From positions 1 through 64,000 of the forward strand of contig NZ_BAKJ01000023.1 in assembly GCF_000614125.1 (NCBI RefSeq): a DNA stretch of 64,000 nucleotides. Reading direction: 5' to 3'. This document shows, one piece after another, positions 45,750 to 55,738 of this stretch. Position numbers and translations under genes: made by a program. Within the stretch, counting starts at the first letter, position 1. Each line of letters begins with the position of its first letter. This stretch comes from Bacteroides rodentium JCM 16496. GTDB lineage: Bacteria; Bacteroidota; Bacteroidia; Bacteroidales; Bacteroidaceae. The notes below the pieces were generated by a model. That model made no database searches, was not told the DNA's origin, and saw only the letters and a list, made by a program, of their open reading frames with translations.

Positions 45750-47012
45750 ATGAAAAACTTTGTAGGATTTACACTTGGGTGTTTGTTTGCATTCTTATCT
45801 TCGGGTATCACCCCGTTGATGGCGCAGGACGCGGCAGTGAACGAGCTCGTCATCACCGGTACGGTCAAGAACAAGGACAGCAGGAAGAAACTCGAAAACG
45901 TGAACGTCTCTGTTGTCGGCAACAATATCGGAACGGTGACCAATGCCGACGGCACATTCTCCTTGAAAGTAGCGGAAGCGGAAGCTTTCCGTGGACTGGA
46001 AGTCTCCCATATCGGCTATCTCACTACACACCTCTCTCTGGAAGAACTTGAAAAAACGGGCGAGCTGACCATCTGGATGATACCGGCTCCCAATCTTTTG
46101 AGCGAGATTGTGGTCTATGGCAATAATCCCCGCGTCATAGTGGAAGAGGCCATCAAGAAAATTCCAGTAAACTATTCTGGCAATGACAACATGCTGACTG
46201 CCTTCTATCGGGAAACCGTGCAGAAGCGCCGTCGCTATATCAGCGTGTCCGAGGCAGTGATGGATGTCTATAAGACGGATTATAACTCCCGCGATGTGGA
46301 CCGCGACAAGGTGCAGCTGCTGAAGGGCCGCCGCCTGCTGAGCCAAAAGCAGAGTGACACGCTGGCTGTGAAAGTGGTGGGAGGCCCCAATTTGTCCCTT
46401 TATCTGGACATTGTGAAGAATGGCGATGCGCTGTTGAGCACGGACAATCTGGACTATTATGAATTCCGTATGGAGGACCCCGTCAATCTGGATAACCGCA
46501 TGCAGTATGTGGTCAGCTTCCGTCCGCGGGTCAGCCTGATGTATGCCTTGTTCATCGGGAAACTGTATATAGACTACGAACGGCTCTCCTTTACACGCGC
46601 CGAGTTTGGCCTGGACATGGCAAACCGGGTGAAAGCAGTGGAGGCCATTCTGCATAAGAAGCCCGTCGGCTTGCGGTTCCGCCCGCAGGAAGTCACCTAT
46701 CTGGTGACCTACAAGCAGCAGGGGACCAAGACTTACCTGAACTATATACGGAATGTCATCCGCTTTAAATGCGACTGGAAAAAAAGGCTGTTCTCCTCCA
46801 GCTACACCGCTTTCTCCGAAATGGTGGTGACCGACAGGACGGAAAGCCCTCTCTCCGGCATCTCCAACAAGAACACCTTCAAACGGAAGCAGGTATTCTA
46901 CGACCTGGTGGATGAGTATTGGAACGAAGACTTCTGGAGGAACTACAATATTATAGAACCTACGGAATCCCTGGAGAATGCAGTCAGCAAATTGCGGAAA
47001 CAATCCGATTGA
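45750..47012 (+). CDS. carboxypeptidase-regulatory-like domain protein of the outer surface
   Basis: A 420-aa protein with a signal peptide (KNFVGFTLGCLFAFLSSGITPLMAQD). Residues 30-120 are a CarboxypepD_reg-like beta sandwich (ITGTVKNKDSRKKLENVNVSVVGNNIGTVTNADGTFSLKV), the domain that often starts SusC-like proteins but here without a barrel. The rest is a DUF5686-like body with many beta strands. It may be a membrane-associated adaptor. It is not part of the B12 pathway, with a 111-bp gap and an unrelated domain. Confidence 0.72.
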   Translation: MKNFVGFTLGCLFAFLSSGITPLMAQDAAVNELVITGTVKNKDSRKKLENVNVSVVGNNIGTVTNADGTFSLKVAEAEAFRGLEVSHIGYLTTHLSLEELEKTGELTIWMIPAPNLLSEIVVYGNNPRVIVEEAIKKIPVNYSGNDNMLTAFYRETVQKRRRYISVSEAVMDVYKTDYNSRDVDRDKVQLLKGRRLLSQKQSDTLAVKVVGGPNLSLYLDIVKNGDALLSTDNLDYYEFRMEDPVNLDNRMQYVVSFRPRVSLMYALFIGKLYIDYERLSFTRAEFGLDMANRVKAVEAILHKKPVGLRFRPQEVTYLVTYKQQGTKTYLNYIRNVIRFKCDWKKRLFSSSYTAFSEMVVTDRTESPLSGISNKNTFKRKQVFYDLVDEYWNEDFWRNYNIIEPTESLENAVSKLRKQSD

Positions 47013-47263
47013 TTATCTGATAGTTTTATCTATATTTGTTGTAATCTGAAGTATCTTATTTGATTACCAACGCTTTGTAGAAAACTCGCATGAGAACGGG
47101 CAACGGATAAGAAAATGCCAGACTGTTCAGAACCACCATGTTCCTCATGCTTTCAAATAACTCTTTTGTCAATGCAAAGATAGCATTTTTTCTGTAAAGG
47201 CCGGTAATATCCGGTCTGAATTTTATGCAATAATCCATACCGAAAAGTACAGCCATCCCGTAG
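47013..47263. other. gene-poor stretch at the probable left edge of the conjugative transposon
   Basis: It contains a plus-strand TATATTTG at about 47029 and a minus-strand TATCTTTG near 47173. A minus-strand frame from 47256 or 47148 to 47056 (30-66 aa, ending FYKALVIK) follows the latter box and could be a small gene, but nothing confirms it. The end of the element probably lies here; no partner end is in the window to align. Confidence 0.4.
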
Positions 47264-47440
47264 CCGAGTCCCCGTAACTCACAGGCAAAGGTAACTCGTG
47301 TTCTTTTCGTACAAGCAAGGTCAAGCCCTTCGGGTTCCGTGGAAAAATCTTCCGCGCCCGAAGGCTTGCGGTATTTTTCCCGGAAACCTTGCATGTACGG
47401 AACACGACCTTTTAAAGCCTGTAGTTACGGGAACTCCGGC
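47264..47440. repeat. long structured palindromic element, copy A
   Basis: Nested complementary segments: CCCGTAACT with its partner before GGAACTCC, ACAGGCAAAGGT/ACCTTTTAAAGCCTGT, CGTGTTC/GAACACG, GCAAGGT/ACCTTGC and GGAAAAAT/ATTTTTCC. Inside are a CCCTTCGGG hairpin with a UUCG-type loop and a CCGC...GCGG hairpin. It lies just before the DUF4121 gene. Copies B and C keep the same layout with different bases. Confidence 0.75.
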
Positions 47441-47473
47441 CCCGAAAAGCCGGACTAACAAAAATCAATTGTT

Positions 47474-48301
47474 ATGTTACAGCAGATGGCAAAGAACAAG
47501 TACAGTATCGAAACGCTCAGAGAACGGAATGTTTCATACGACCATGAACATTGGCTGACGCAGGAAGATGTGGATATGGCCAACAATTATGTACAACTCA
47601 TCGAGCGGACACGCTCGGAAGTCACACCGCAAATCGGTGACAGGCTGGTATATGTAACCGAACATGGGGACTATTACGGTCACGCCCTTATTGACAGCAG
47701 GAGCGCAAAAGAAGGATACCTATCCGTATGCGAACAGCCGTATGTGCCTTTCGTATGGACAGAGGACGGGAACATCCGTCTGAGTGTCAGCGGAGGCGCA
47801 TTCCACTCTGTAAATCCGAAAGACCTGAAATTCCTGAAATGGACGGAAGGCGCGTTCAAGGACTGGGGGCATTGCGGGGCGTGCGCCAACGGTTCGGTGA
47901 CATTCCTGGCTAAAGTGCCGTTATGGTTCTATGTCGAACCCAATCCCAAGTATGGAAAATTCACAACCGAGACCTACCGGAAGTTTTACCTGAACAAAAG
48001 AGAGGAATCCGGGAATGGCAATCTCTATCAAAGTCTTGATATCGCTTTTGGGAACGAAGCCGACTTCCAACAGTTCTTGAAAGACTACGAAGGAACGGTT
48101 TTCAAAGGCAATTGGCCCACCCAAATCGTATTATGGTGTTTCCGTCGCGAATATATATTCCTGCCTCTTGCCGAATGGGAAAAGATTGATGCCCCGGTCG
48201 AAGAACGAAGGCTCAATTTCCATCCCGAACAGGTGAAGATAGTCAAGGACATGGAAAAACACATCACCTGTTTCTACCGAATCAAATCACAGAATTTCTA
48301 A
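47474..48301 (+). CDS. DUF4121-type protein of the conjugative transposon
   Basis: A 275-aa cytoplasmic protein without signal peptide or membrane helix. It matches the DUF4121 family as I recall it (SYDHEHWLTQEDVDMANNY near the start, RRLNFHPEQVKIVKDMEKHI at the end). Families of this kind are found only in accessory blocks of Bacteroidales conjugative elements. The function is unknown. A cysteine pair in HCGACANG may bind metal. It is the first plus-strand gene of the block, and a second start (M6) is possible. Confidence 0.7.
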   Translation: MLQQMAKNKYSIETLRERNVSYDHEHWLTQEDVDMANNYVQLIERTRSEVTPQIGDRLVYVTEHGDYYGHALIDSRSAKEGYLSVCEQPYVPFVWTEDGNIRLSVSGGAFHSVNPKDLKFLKWTEGAFKDWGHCGACANGSVTFLAKVPLWFYVEPNPKYGKFTTETYRKFYLNKREESGNGNLYQSLDIAFGNEADFQQFLKDYEGTVFKGNWPTQIVLWCFRREYIFLPLAEWEKIDAPVEERRLNFHPEQVKIVKDMEKHITCFYRIKSQNF

Positions 48302-48321
48302 CACTTAAAAATCCAACAGAT

Positions 48322-49260
48322 ATGCAAACTACAACAGCAACCAAGACCGGTAACGCTCCCGACCTGCTTCAAGGTATTTTGAGCGTACAAGTGAGAAACG
48401 AGGACAAAATCACGGAGCAAGACCGAATCTATTGCCAGAACCAACAGGACTTGCTCTACAAGACACTCGACCAGATAGACCATTGGTACGCCATCTTCAA
48501 GGAAGACGCGGAGCAGTATCAGGAGGAACGGAAGTTCCATTATGAGGAAAACGGCAAGGTATCCATGCGCAATTTCTATTCCTACCATAACGACAGGGAT
48601 GACTATTCGCACAACGAGTTCAAACCGTTCGACCTTATCAATGACCTGGTAGATAAGAACCACAATGCCAACGCGAATTTCGCCAGCCGTATCATCGCCT
48701 ATTTCAACAAGACCTACAATGTTCAAGTGCCGGTGCCAAGCATAGACGGGAAAACGCTCCGCATGGGATTCCGCCCGGTCTATGAAACATACGTGGATGC
48801 CGTTATCGAACATCTGGGTGGCAAGAGTTTCCGGGAAACGGCGGAGGAAGAACTGCTGTCCCGCTTCCTAAAAACAGTGAAACCGTCGTGCTGGAGCAAG
48901 GTCAAGCCGGAGTTGAAAAAGGACAAAATCACGTTCCCCGAAATTCTGAGATTTGACGAGTTCTATCTGTCATACAACCGCAACCAGATCCACTACAACT
49001 ATAAGGGCAACATAGAGACCTTCTGTGAAGGCATCGCATTCGGTGCCGATGACACCATCCATGGTTCAAGCAGGATGATTGTCGGGCTGCATGAAGATGA
49101 TGTGGATGTTTCCCGTTGGTACGACCTCACCACGACCAATGCCGAACAAATCAGATTCTACAAGAACGGGCGTATAGACGTCAGGTTCAAGGACAGCGCG
49201 ATAGCGGAAAGCTGTTTCAAGCGGCTCCGGCTGGATGAAATCACATTAAGAGAACAATAA
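48322..49260 (+). CDS. conserved conjugative-transposon protein, unknown function
   Basis: A 312-aa soluble protein (QTTTATKTGNAPDLLQGIL...RLDEITLREQ). The N-terminal third has polar helices rich in E, Q and Y. The rest shows beta-rich segments (DDTIHGSSRMIVGLHEDD). No catalytic motif was identified. It follows the DUF4121 gene by 20 bp and is followed by a strong hairpin before the methylase gene. A DUF4942-type identity is possible, but I cannot confirm it. Confidence 0.6.
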   Translation: MQTTTATKTGNAPDLLQGILSVQVRNEDKITEQDRIYCQNQQDLLYKTLDQIDHWYAIFKEDAEQYQEERKFHYEENGKVSMRNFYSYHNDRDDYSHNEFKPFDLINDLVDKNHNANANFASRIIAYFNKTYNVQVPVPSIDGKTLRMGFRPVYETYVDAVIEHLGGKSFRETAEEELLSRFLKTVKPSCWSKVKPELKKDKITFPEILRFDEFYLSYNRNQIHYNYKGNIETFCEGIAFGADDTIHGSSRMIVGLHEDDVDVSRWYDLTTTNAEQIRFYKNGRIDVRFKDSAIAESCFKRLRLDEITLREQ

Positions 49261-49282
49261 CGGCATGAGAAACCAATTCGGG

Positions 49283-49309
49283 CACCCCGTAAGGCATCCT
49301 TGCGGGGTG
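49283..49309. terminator. strong hairpin between the unknown gene and the methylase
   Basis: CACCCCGTAAGG and CCTTGCGGGGTG form a 12-bp stem, with TCTTCATTTT after it. It may be a terminator or a leader structure of the methylase gene, whose start is 33 bp away. Confidence 0.65.
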
Positions 49310-49341
49310 TCTTCATTTTCAAACGTAAACAATCCCAAGAT

Positions 49342-52300
49342 ATGTACGCCATCATCCCCCAACAGATACCGCAGGACAAGCGGGCCGAAATCAACGAGAA
49401 GATACTTTTCGCCATAGACTCCGGCAAGGACCTTATTCCGGCGGAGAGCATCTACAACTGCTATACCGGCATCGGAGGGTTGCACAACCTCAGGCAGTCC
49501 GACTTTGCCAACTACCATGAGTATGCCCAGGCGAAGAAGGAGTTCGAGATGGGACAGTTCTTCACCCCGCATGAAATATGCCGGGACATGGTGGATATGC
49601 TGTGTCCCGTCTCGTCCGAAATGGTACTGGACATGTGCTGCGGCATGGGCAACTTCTTCAACCACCTGCCTAACCTGCACAACGCCTACGGCTTTGACAT
49701 AGACGGCAAGGCGGTGGCAGTTGCAAGACACCTCTACCCGGAAGCCCATATCGAGAAATGTGACATCCGGCAATATTACCCGCAGCAACGCTTCGATATT
49801 GTTATCGGCAATCCTCCTTTTAACTTGAAGTTCGACTACAAACTGTCGCAGGAATACTATATGGACAAGGCTTACGATGTGCTTAATCCGGCCGGTATCC
49901 TGATGATAATCGTGCCCGGCTCCTTCATGCAAAGCGAGTTTTGGGAAAAGACACGGATAGCCGGTATAAACGGCAAATTCTCTTTTGCCGGTCAGACTAA
50001 ATTGGTTCCGTCAGCCTTTGCCGCAGTCGGAGTCCATGACTTCAATACGAAAATCATGGTATTTCTCCGTAAATCGGCCCACATCGAGATGCAGGCTTAC
50101 AATGCTGAGGAATTCATAACGGCGGACGAGCTGAAAAAGCGCATCGGCGAGGCAAGGGCGATGAAACACCGGTTGCGTTTCGACCTGATGCGCGAAACCA
50201 ACCGGATCGACAAGGAAGAACTTGAGCTGTTCGAGTACAAACTTGCCAAGTACATGTACGAGCTGAAGGCGCACGTCAAGTTGAACAAACATATAGACAA
50301 GGCGGAAGCGTTGGTCACGAAGTTCCGTAACCAGAAACCGCCTGAGAACGCCACGCGGGAGCAGGTGGAGCAATGGGAGAAGAACAAGCTGACCCCGAAG
50401 AAAGTGCTTGCCGTCATCCGCAGGTACATCACCTCGCAAAATACCGTACCCCGCAAGGAAGTGGCATTGGTGAAGACCTCATACGGCTTCAAACTGAAAC
50501 AATATGCTCCGCGACTCCTTGACAAAGTTCCGCACAAGGCGGCAAGTATCAACGACCTCGTGCTGGAGCGTGCCGAACTGCCCATGCCGGAAGTGCCGAC
50601 AGAAAAGAACATGCATCAAATCCGTGCGGCGGAGAAACTGATCCGACGCAAGCGGAGAGAGTACGAAATGCAGAATCGGCAGTTCCCGGAAATGGAGGAA
50701 GATGGCAGGCTGAAAGAATACCTGGACCGGTGTGCATTCATCAACAAGGACGGCGAGACCTGCGAGTTTACCACGCTCCAGAAACACGACCTGAACCTCG
50801 TCTTGCAGAAACGCCACGCGCTGCTGAACTGGCAGCAAGGCTCGGGCAAGACAGCCGCCGTGTACCATCGTGCCAAATACCTGCTCAAATTCCGCAAAGT
50901 ACGGAATGTCATCATACTGCTCCTGCCATCGCCACCAATATGACATGGATACCCTTCCTCTCGATAAACAGGGAACAGTTCCGGGTGGCAAGGAGTAATG
51001 CCGACCTGGAAACTGTGCCGGAAGGCGTGTTCATCGTCCTATCCACCTCCATGCTCGCCAAGCTGAAACGGGGCATGGCAAGGTTCGTCAAACGCAGTTC
51101 AAGAAAACTGTGCCTTGTTTTCGACGAGTCGGACGAGATAACCAACCCGTCGTCACAACGTACAAGGCATATCCTCGGTCTCTTCCGCCGCCTCAAATAC
51201 AAGATACTCGACACCGGTACGACCACACGCAACAACATCGCCGAACTGTACAGCCAGTTTGAGCTGTTGTATAACAATTCCATAAACATGGTCTGTTGGA
51301 GCAGTCGGGTGTACCACGAGAACAGGGACAAGGAGATAGAGGAAGATAACAATCCGCACTACGGTGAGCCGTTCCCCGCTTTCAGGGGGCATGTGCTTTT
51401 CCGTGCCTGCCACTGTCCGGGGAAATCCACCGTGTTCGGCATTGAGAAGCAGAACCAGGATGTCTATAACAAGGAGGAGCTGGCCGGCCTTATCGGGAAG
51501 ACCATCATTACACGCAAGTTCAGGGACTTTGCAGGAGAGAAATACAAGATACGGACACATACCGTCAGCCCGTCCGACGGCGAGCGTGAGGTTTACCGTG
51601 TCATCATCGAGGAGTTCTGCCGCATCTGCGAACTGTATTACAACAGCACGGGGGATGCAAAGAAGGATGCCGGACTCCGGCTTATGCGCCAAATCAGGCT
51701 GCTCATCAAGGCCTGCTCCGTCCCACACCTGATAGAGGGCTATTCCGGAGACGGGATTCCGAACAAGACAAGGTACATCGAAAGGCTGGTACGGAAGATA
51801 CCCGGCAAGGTGGCTGTCGGCTGCACGTCCATAGCCGCATTCGACCTTTACGAGAGCCGTCTCCGCGAATGTTTTCCTGACCGTCCCGTATTTGTGGTCA
51901 AGGGCGACGTGGCGTTCAAGAAACGGCAAAGCATCGTGACGGAGTTCGATTCCACCATCAACGGCATACTGGTATGCACGCAGCAGAGCCTGAGCAGTTC
52001 GGTGAACATACCCACCTGCAACGACGTGATACTTGAATCCCTGCAATGGAACATCCCGAAGATGGAGCAGTTCTACTTCCGTTTCATACGCCTTGACTCC
52101 AAAGAGCTGAAGGACGTGCATTATGTTACCTACAAGGATTCCGTAGAGCAGAACCTTATAGCACTGGTGCTTACCAAAGAGCGGCTGAACGAGTTCATCA
52201 AGACGGGCGAAGTAAAGGAACAGTCGGAAATCTTTGAGGAGTTCGACATCACCATGTCCGTTATTGAGAGCCTGCTGGTCAGGGAGCGTGACAGCGAAGG

Positions 52301-52343
52301 GAAAATACATATCAGCTGGGGAAGCCAGCGCATCATGAACTGA
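49342..52343 (+). CDS. N6-adenine DNA methylase / SNF2-type helicase fusion (frameshifted)
   Basis: About 1000 aa. The N-terminal half is an adenine methyltransferase: GQFFTPHEICRDMVD, the SAM site VLDMCCGMGNFFN and catalytic NPPF in IVIGNPPFNLKF. The second half is a helicase with Walker A NWQQGSGKTAAVY, DESD box LCLVFDESDEI and a late region VGCTSIAAFDLYESRL. The frame breaks at about 50919; adding one G reads IILAPAIATNMTWIP. Such fusions are common in Bacteroides conjugative transposons and probably protect the incoming DNA from host restriction. No restriction enzyme is seen with it. Confidence 0.88.
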
Positions 52344-52364
52344 AAAATGGAAAAACAAATGAGA

Positions 52365-52540
52365 AACCGCAGATTCCATTCCACAGGCAAAGGTAGCCCG
52401 CCCCCTTACCGGCAGGGCAAGGTCATGCCGCAAGCGGTTTTCGGGAAAATCATCCTCGCCGGAGGCTCCGGTATTTTCCCGAAAAACCCTGCACTGCGGG
52501 GTGCGGACCTTTTGGAGCCTGTGGAATGAAATCCCCGGTT
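52365..52540. repeat. long structured palindromic element, copy B
   Basis: ATTCCATTCCACAGGC pairs with GCCTGTGGAATGAAAT (one mismatch), then AAAGGT/ACCTTTT, CCGCCCC/GGGGTGCGG, GCAGGG/CCCTGC and GGGAAAAT/ATTTTCCC, with a CCGCAAGCGG hairpin and a CCGGAGGCTCCGG hairpin inside. It lies 18 bp before the start of the next gene. Confidence 0.75.
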
Positions 52541-52557
52541 CCGAATCATAAACTATA

Positions 52558-53067
52558 ATGAAGAATATCATGGACTTGAATCAGGCAGAAGTGGCAGTGA
52601 CCACGCAGCATCTCATAGACATGGGGCAGGAAAAAGACAACCTGCTGCAAATGTCCGACTTCGGCGACATGGGGGAATTCCTGTGCACCTGCTCCGAACT
52701 GTTTCCCGAAGAGGAAACGCCGGAATACAGGTACACGAGATGGGAGGAGATCCCGGACCTGCTCATCAACCGGGAATGGCTGTGTCCCAACTTCTTCGAG
52801 ATAAGGGAGGCGATGGAACAGCTGGAGGAACCCGACAAGGATTGCTTCTTCGACTGGTGTGACCGTTACGGGCATGACATCAGTACGGAAGACCCGCACC
52901 TGCTGGTGGCGCACTATATCGAACTTTATGGAAATGCGGCCTATATCGACGATGAGCCTTGCCCGGACAGCGGGGATGAAAGCCTGCTGTACTACCCGGG
53001 CATATCAAACAACTATTTCGACACGGGTATTCCCCGCTTCGAGGTATTCGATGACAATTACGATTAA
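52558..53067 (+). CDS. acidic protein, possibly antirestriction-like
   Basis: A 169-aa strongly acidic protein (EEETPEYRYTRWEEIPDLL, NYFDTGIPRFEVFDDNYD at the end). The pattern of many D and E with scattered aromatics resembles DNA-mimic antirestriction proteins such as ArdA, and the segment FEIREAMEQLEEPDKDCFFDW is faintly like them. I do not claim membership. It heads a run of plus-strand genes after structured copy B. Confidence 0.5.
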   Translation: MKNIMDLNQAEVAVTTQHLIDMGQEKDNLLQMSDFGDMGEFLCTCSELFPEEETPEYRYTRWEEIPDLLINREWLCPNFFEIREAMEQLEEPDKDCFFDWCDRYGHDISTEDPHLLVAHYIELYGNAAYIDDEPCPDSGDESLLYYPGISNNYFDTGIPRFEVFDDNYD

Positions 53068-53087
53068 AGCATATAAACATATACAAG

Positions 53088-53402
53088 ATGGAAATCAACT
53101 TCAAAGGACCGGTAATGCCGGTTGACCCCTACTCGCAAATGGCGTTTGTGGAGATTCTGAACATTCTCCTGACGGCAGGACACATCGTGGATGTGAACAG
53201 GTTTCTGATAAACAGGAATGCAAACCCGCGATTCGGCTCGTTGTCAGGGTATTTCAGGTGGTCGTTCTCCGACAATCACTTCACGCTGTGGCAACGTGTG
53301 GAATACAATTCTCCGATCTGCTTCACACGGCGCATATTCAGCATCCATTTCGGAATGCTGGCAAGCCGTGACAGGAAAAGAGACAATACGGTAATGAACT
53401 AA
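53088..53402 (+). CDS. unknown conjugative-transposon protein (104 aa)
   Basis: A small protein of no recognised family, with a hydrophobic-plus-aromatic core (MAFVEILNILLTAGHIVDVNRF, YFRWSFSDNHFTLWQRVEYN). The gap to the neighbour is 20 bp upstream and 11 bp downstream, consistent with one operon. No catalytic motif is visible. Confidence 0.6.
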   Translation: MEINFKGPVMPVDPYSQMAFVEILNILLTAGHIVDVNRFLINRNANPRFGSLSGYFRWSFSDNHFTLWQRVEYNSPICFTRRIFSIHFGMLASRDRKRDNTVMN

Positions 53403-53413
53403 AATATATCCAT

Positions 53414-53782
53414 ATGAGTCACCAGGTAATTACAAGAATGGCATACAATGCCAAAACCAAGCAGATAGAAACTTGGCAGCATTCCAAGAACGTGTGGCCG
53501 ACAACAGACCATTTTTATGCATTGGATGTGAAAACAGACGAACAGATGTTTGAATTCATGACATTGATAGCAAACGGATTGTGGCAAGGGCGCAAATGGC
53601 GTAAAGCATTCAAGACACTTTTTGAAGAATATCCGGAATTGGTCAGGTCCTCATACGAGCACGAGCTTAGAGGCCAGCCTTGGAAGGCATACTGTGCCAT
53701 TTGCAAAAAATATGAGGAACTTGCCCAAAGCAAATGCAATGAAATAGTTGCGCGATTCAGGCAACTTACCGGGATTGTCTGA
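53414..53782 (+). CDS. unknown conjugative-transposon protein (122 aa)
   Basis: A soluble 122-aa protein with an N-terminal beta region (VITRMAYNAKTKQIETWQHS) and helices (FEFMTLIANGLWQGRKWRKAFKTLFEEY). Two cysteines (AYCAICKK) could be metal ligands. It sits in the same tight gene run. Function unknown. Confidence 0.6.
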   Translation: MSHQVITRMAYNAKTKQIETWQHSKNVWPTTDHFYALDVKTDEQMFEFMTLIANGLWQGRKWRKAFKTLFEEYPELVRSSYEHELRGQPWKAYCAICKKYEELAQSKCNEIVARFRQLTGIV

Positions 53783-53802
53783 CCCAAACAGATGCAAAAT
53801 AT

Positions 53803-54090
53803 ATGGAAGAGATAAAGATTTCAAACAGGCAAATCGCACTGATGGCTTTCGACCGGTTGCGCAAGGAAGACAAGACAGATTCCGCATTGAAACTCGCACG
53901 GTGTATGCTGCATGGCACAAGCATATCTCTTGGCATAGGTGATATCGACTGGGAGATAGACAGGGCAATACAGCAGTGCGGAGGAGTGCCAAGAACAGGA
54001 TACAGATACACGGCTTATTTCCACTTCAACCGGAATACGGAGATGGAAAAGGAAAGATATGACCGGATTGTGAAGGAACTGTATGGATAA
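53803..54090 (+). CDS. unknown conjugative-transposon protein (95 aa)
   Basis: A 95-aa protein, mainly helical (RQIALMAFDRLRKEDKTDSALKLARCML). It begins MEEIKISN and ends ERYDRIVKELYG. The gene lies 20 bp behind the previous one. The 93-bp gap behind it holds two hairpins (GGAGGCGGCC with GGTCGCTTCC, and GTACGG with CCGTAC). No family recognised. Confidence 0.6.
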   Translation: MEEIKISNRQIALMAFDRLRKEDKTDSALKLARCMLHGTSISLGIGDIDWEIDRAIQQCGGVPRTGYRYTAYFHFNRNTEMEKERYDRIVKELYG

Positions 54091-54183
54091 AGAAATTTAC
54101 ACGGAGGCGGCCGCAAGGTCGCTTCCGGCATTTATAACGGTATGTACGGGAAAACAGAACCCTGCCGTACACAGGTAACAGAA

Positions 54184-55113
54184 ATGGATGAACAGAAAAC
54201 ATTGACATTGGATTTCATCAAATCCCTGATGGAACCGGTCTATACGCTGGTATGGACAGATTACAATGACAACCTTGACAACCATCGCGGACTGATTCAA
54301 AAATGCCTTGACGGCAAAAGCCGCGAACATTTGTGGGAAAAGGCAGACGAGTGGTACAGCGATGCCGAATGGGAGGCTGTCCGTGAGATTATTGCGAAAC
54401 TGAAAGAGGAATGTACCGTATTCCATGACTTTGACGAAGAAGATGTGGATGATTTCTTCGATGAATACGAAGATGAAATCCGTGACGAGATTTACAGCCG
54501 CAACGATTCGGACGTGGTGAAGGAATTGATAAGGCATACGGACGACATCCCCATCCGGGTGGAGATGCTTTCCAACTATGACTGCATCAACTCCAACCGG
54601 TTTGAATCGCAAGGCGGTTACAGGTACGAGGAATCCTACTTCGGGGACATGGTGGACAGCCTGAACCTCAATCCGGCGAGAGTAAAGAAAATCCTGACAG
54701 AGCATGGCTACAAGGCTTACGGGCGTTTCCCGAACCGTAAGAGCCGGAACGGCAAGGAGCAGGTTTCCTACGAACAATTCTACGAGGAACTTATCAATTC
54801 CTGCTGCGGTGCGAACCTGCTGACCTACATAGGCAGGGTAAGCCTGAAAGAGCTGTATGAAGCCGGCTTTTCATTGAAAGAGGTCGTTATCCCCAAAGGC
54901 AACTGTTGCGGACTTTTCAGTTCGACGTATGGTGGTGGAAGCCTGCTTGAAATGGAACTGAAACGGGACATAAAGCTGAAATTGGAAGTCAGGGACTATC
55001 ACGGTTTCCGTTTCCGGCTGGATGACGAACGCTCCAGGTACGACTACACCATCCAACAGGTTTATGGAGTGGATGATTCTTTCTTCGGTGATGCGGTAAG
55101 CATAGTGTCTTGA
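54184..55113 (+). CDS. unknown acidic conjugative-transposon protein (309 aa)
   Basis: Read from the ATG at 54184 (MDEQKTLTLDFIKSLMEP); an upstream in-frame ATG at 54142 lies within the hairpin region. The first half is rich in acidic helices (FDEEDVDDFFDEYEDEIRDEIY), the second half is mixed beta (VVIPKGNCCGLFSSTYGGGSLLEMEL). The acidic part might mimic DNA, but this is only an impression. The gene lies between two groups of small unknown genes. Confidence 0.6.
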   Translation: MDEQKTLTLDFIKSLMEPVYTLVWTDYNDNLDNHRGLIQKCLDGKSREHLWEKADEWYSDAEWEAVREIIAKLKEECTVFHDFDEEDVDDFFDEYEDEIRDEIYSRNDSDVVKELIRHTDDIPIRVEMLSNYDCINSNRFESQGGYRYEESYFGDMVDSLNLNPARVKKILTEHGYKAYGRFPNRKSRNGKEQVSYEQFYEELINSCCGANLLTYIGRVSLKELYEAGFSLKEVVIPKGNCCGLFSSTYGGGSLLEMELKRDIKLKLEVRDYHGFRFRLDDERSRYDYTIQQVYGVDDSFFGDAVSIVS

Positions 55114-55150
55114 CAAATAAATTATTAACGAACAATCAAATCATAGAACA

Positions 55151-55738
55151 ATGAACAAGTACGATGTAAGGGTAAGGTACGCCTTCGAGGGTACTTACAC
55201 GGTAGCGGCAGACGACCGCGATGAAGCGAAAAGAATGGTCGCACAGGACTGCGGTCTGGTATTGGGCGGCAACATCCACACAACGCTGGATGACGATGAA
55301 GTGACGGACTGGAAGTTCGGTTGTCATCCGGACTTGCAGGTTCTCTCCGTAAGGCAGAGAGGCGGGAAATCCCCCATGTCGGTGTTCGGAGACAGGATCG
55401 AAGAACTGCGAAAAGACATCATCGAAGCGATACGGCAATTACTCCACGACCATGCCATGAACGCGGTACGGTTTCCGGAAGAGGATGATGACCCGGTCTG
55501 GGTAATATGGTTCAGCGATAACGGAGACCCTTACGAGTGCAGGGTAACAGGACTCCGGGTAACGGACAGCAGCCTGACCGTCATCGCCGAAGATAAAGAA
55601 AGCGGTGACGAGGTGGAATGTTACAGCCCGTTTGAACTTGGTGCAAAGAACATAGACTGGCTTCATGAAATGTACGAGGCTGTATGGCGGCAACTGGAAG
55701 AGAGCGAAAAAGTAGAACCACAAACTGAAGAACAATGA
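55151..55738 (+). CDS. unknown conjugative-transposon protein (195 aa)
   Basis: The N-terminal 80 residues (NKYDVRVRYAFEGTYTVAADDRDEAKRMVAQDCGLVLGG) read as a small alpha/beta domain similar to DpnD/PcfM-type parts. The C-terminal half is a second alpha/beta unit (DDPVWVIWFSDNGDPYECRVTGLRVTDS) suggestive of a nucleic-acid-binding fold. The stop overlaps the next start by 4 bp (ATGA). Function unknown. Confidence 0.6.
   Translation: MNKYDVRVRYAFEGTYTVAADDRDEAKRMVAQDCGLVLGGNIHTTLDDDEVTDWKFGCHPDLQVLSVRQRGGKSPMSVFGDRIEELRKDIIEAIRQLLHDHAMNAVRFPEEDDDPVWVIWFSDNGDPYECRVTGLRVTDSSLTVIAEDKESGDEVECYSPFELGAKNIDWLHEMYEAVWRQLEESEKVEPQTEEQ

Noticed and set aside
45795..47003. 402-aa open frame on the minus strand across the carboxypeptidase-regulatory-like gene
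   Set aside because: It is antisense to a gene with a signal peptide and domain match. The composition (many H and Q) is typical of a shadow frame.
47056..47256. Minus-strand small frame of 30-66 aa at the conjugative-transposon edge
   Set aside because: A TATCTTTG box precedes the shorter form, but there is no family, no conservation information and the frame may be accidental; it is mentioned under the gene-poor stretch only.
47300..47380. Pseudoknot from CTTCGGG with CCCGAAG and GGAAAAAT with ATTTTTCC in copy A
   Set aside because: Copies B and C do not preserve the first of these pairings; the nested hairpin reading is common to all three.
51153..52571. 472-aa open frame on the minus strand across the methylase-helicase gene
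   Set aside because: It is the complement of a strongly coding plus-strand gene with clear helicase motifs. It has no recognisable domain and arises from codon bias in GC-richer DNA.
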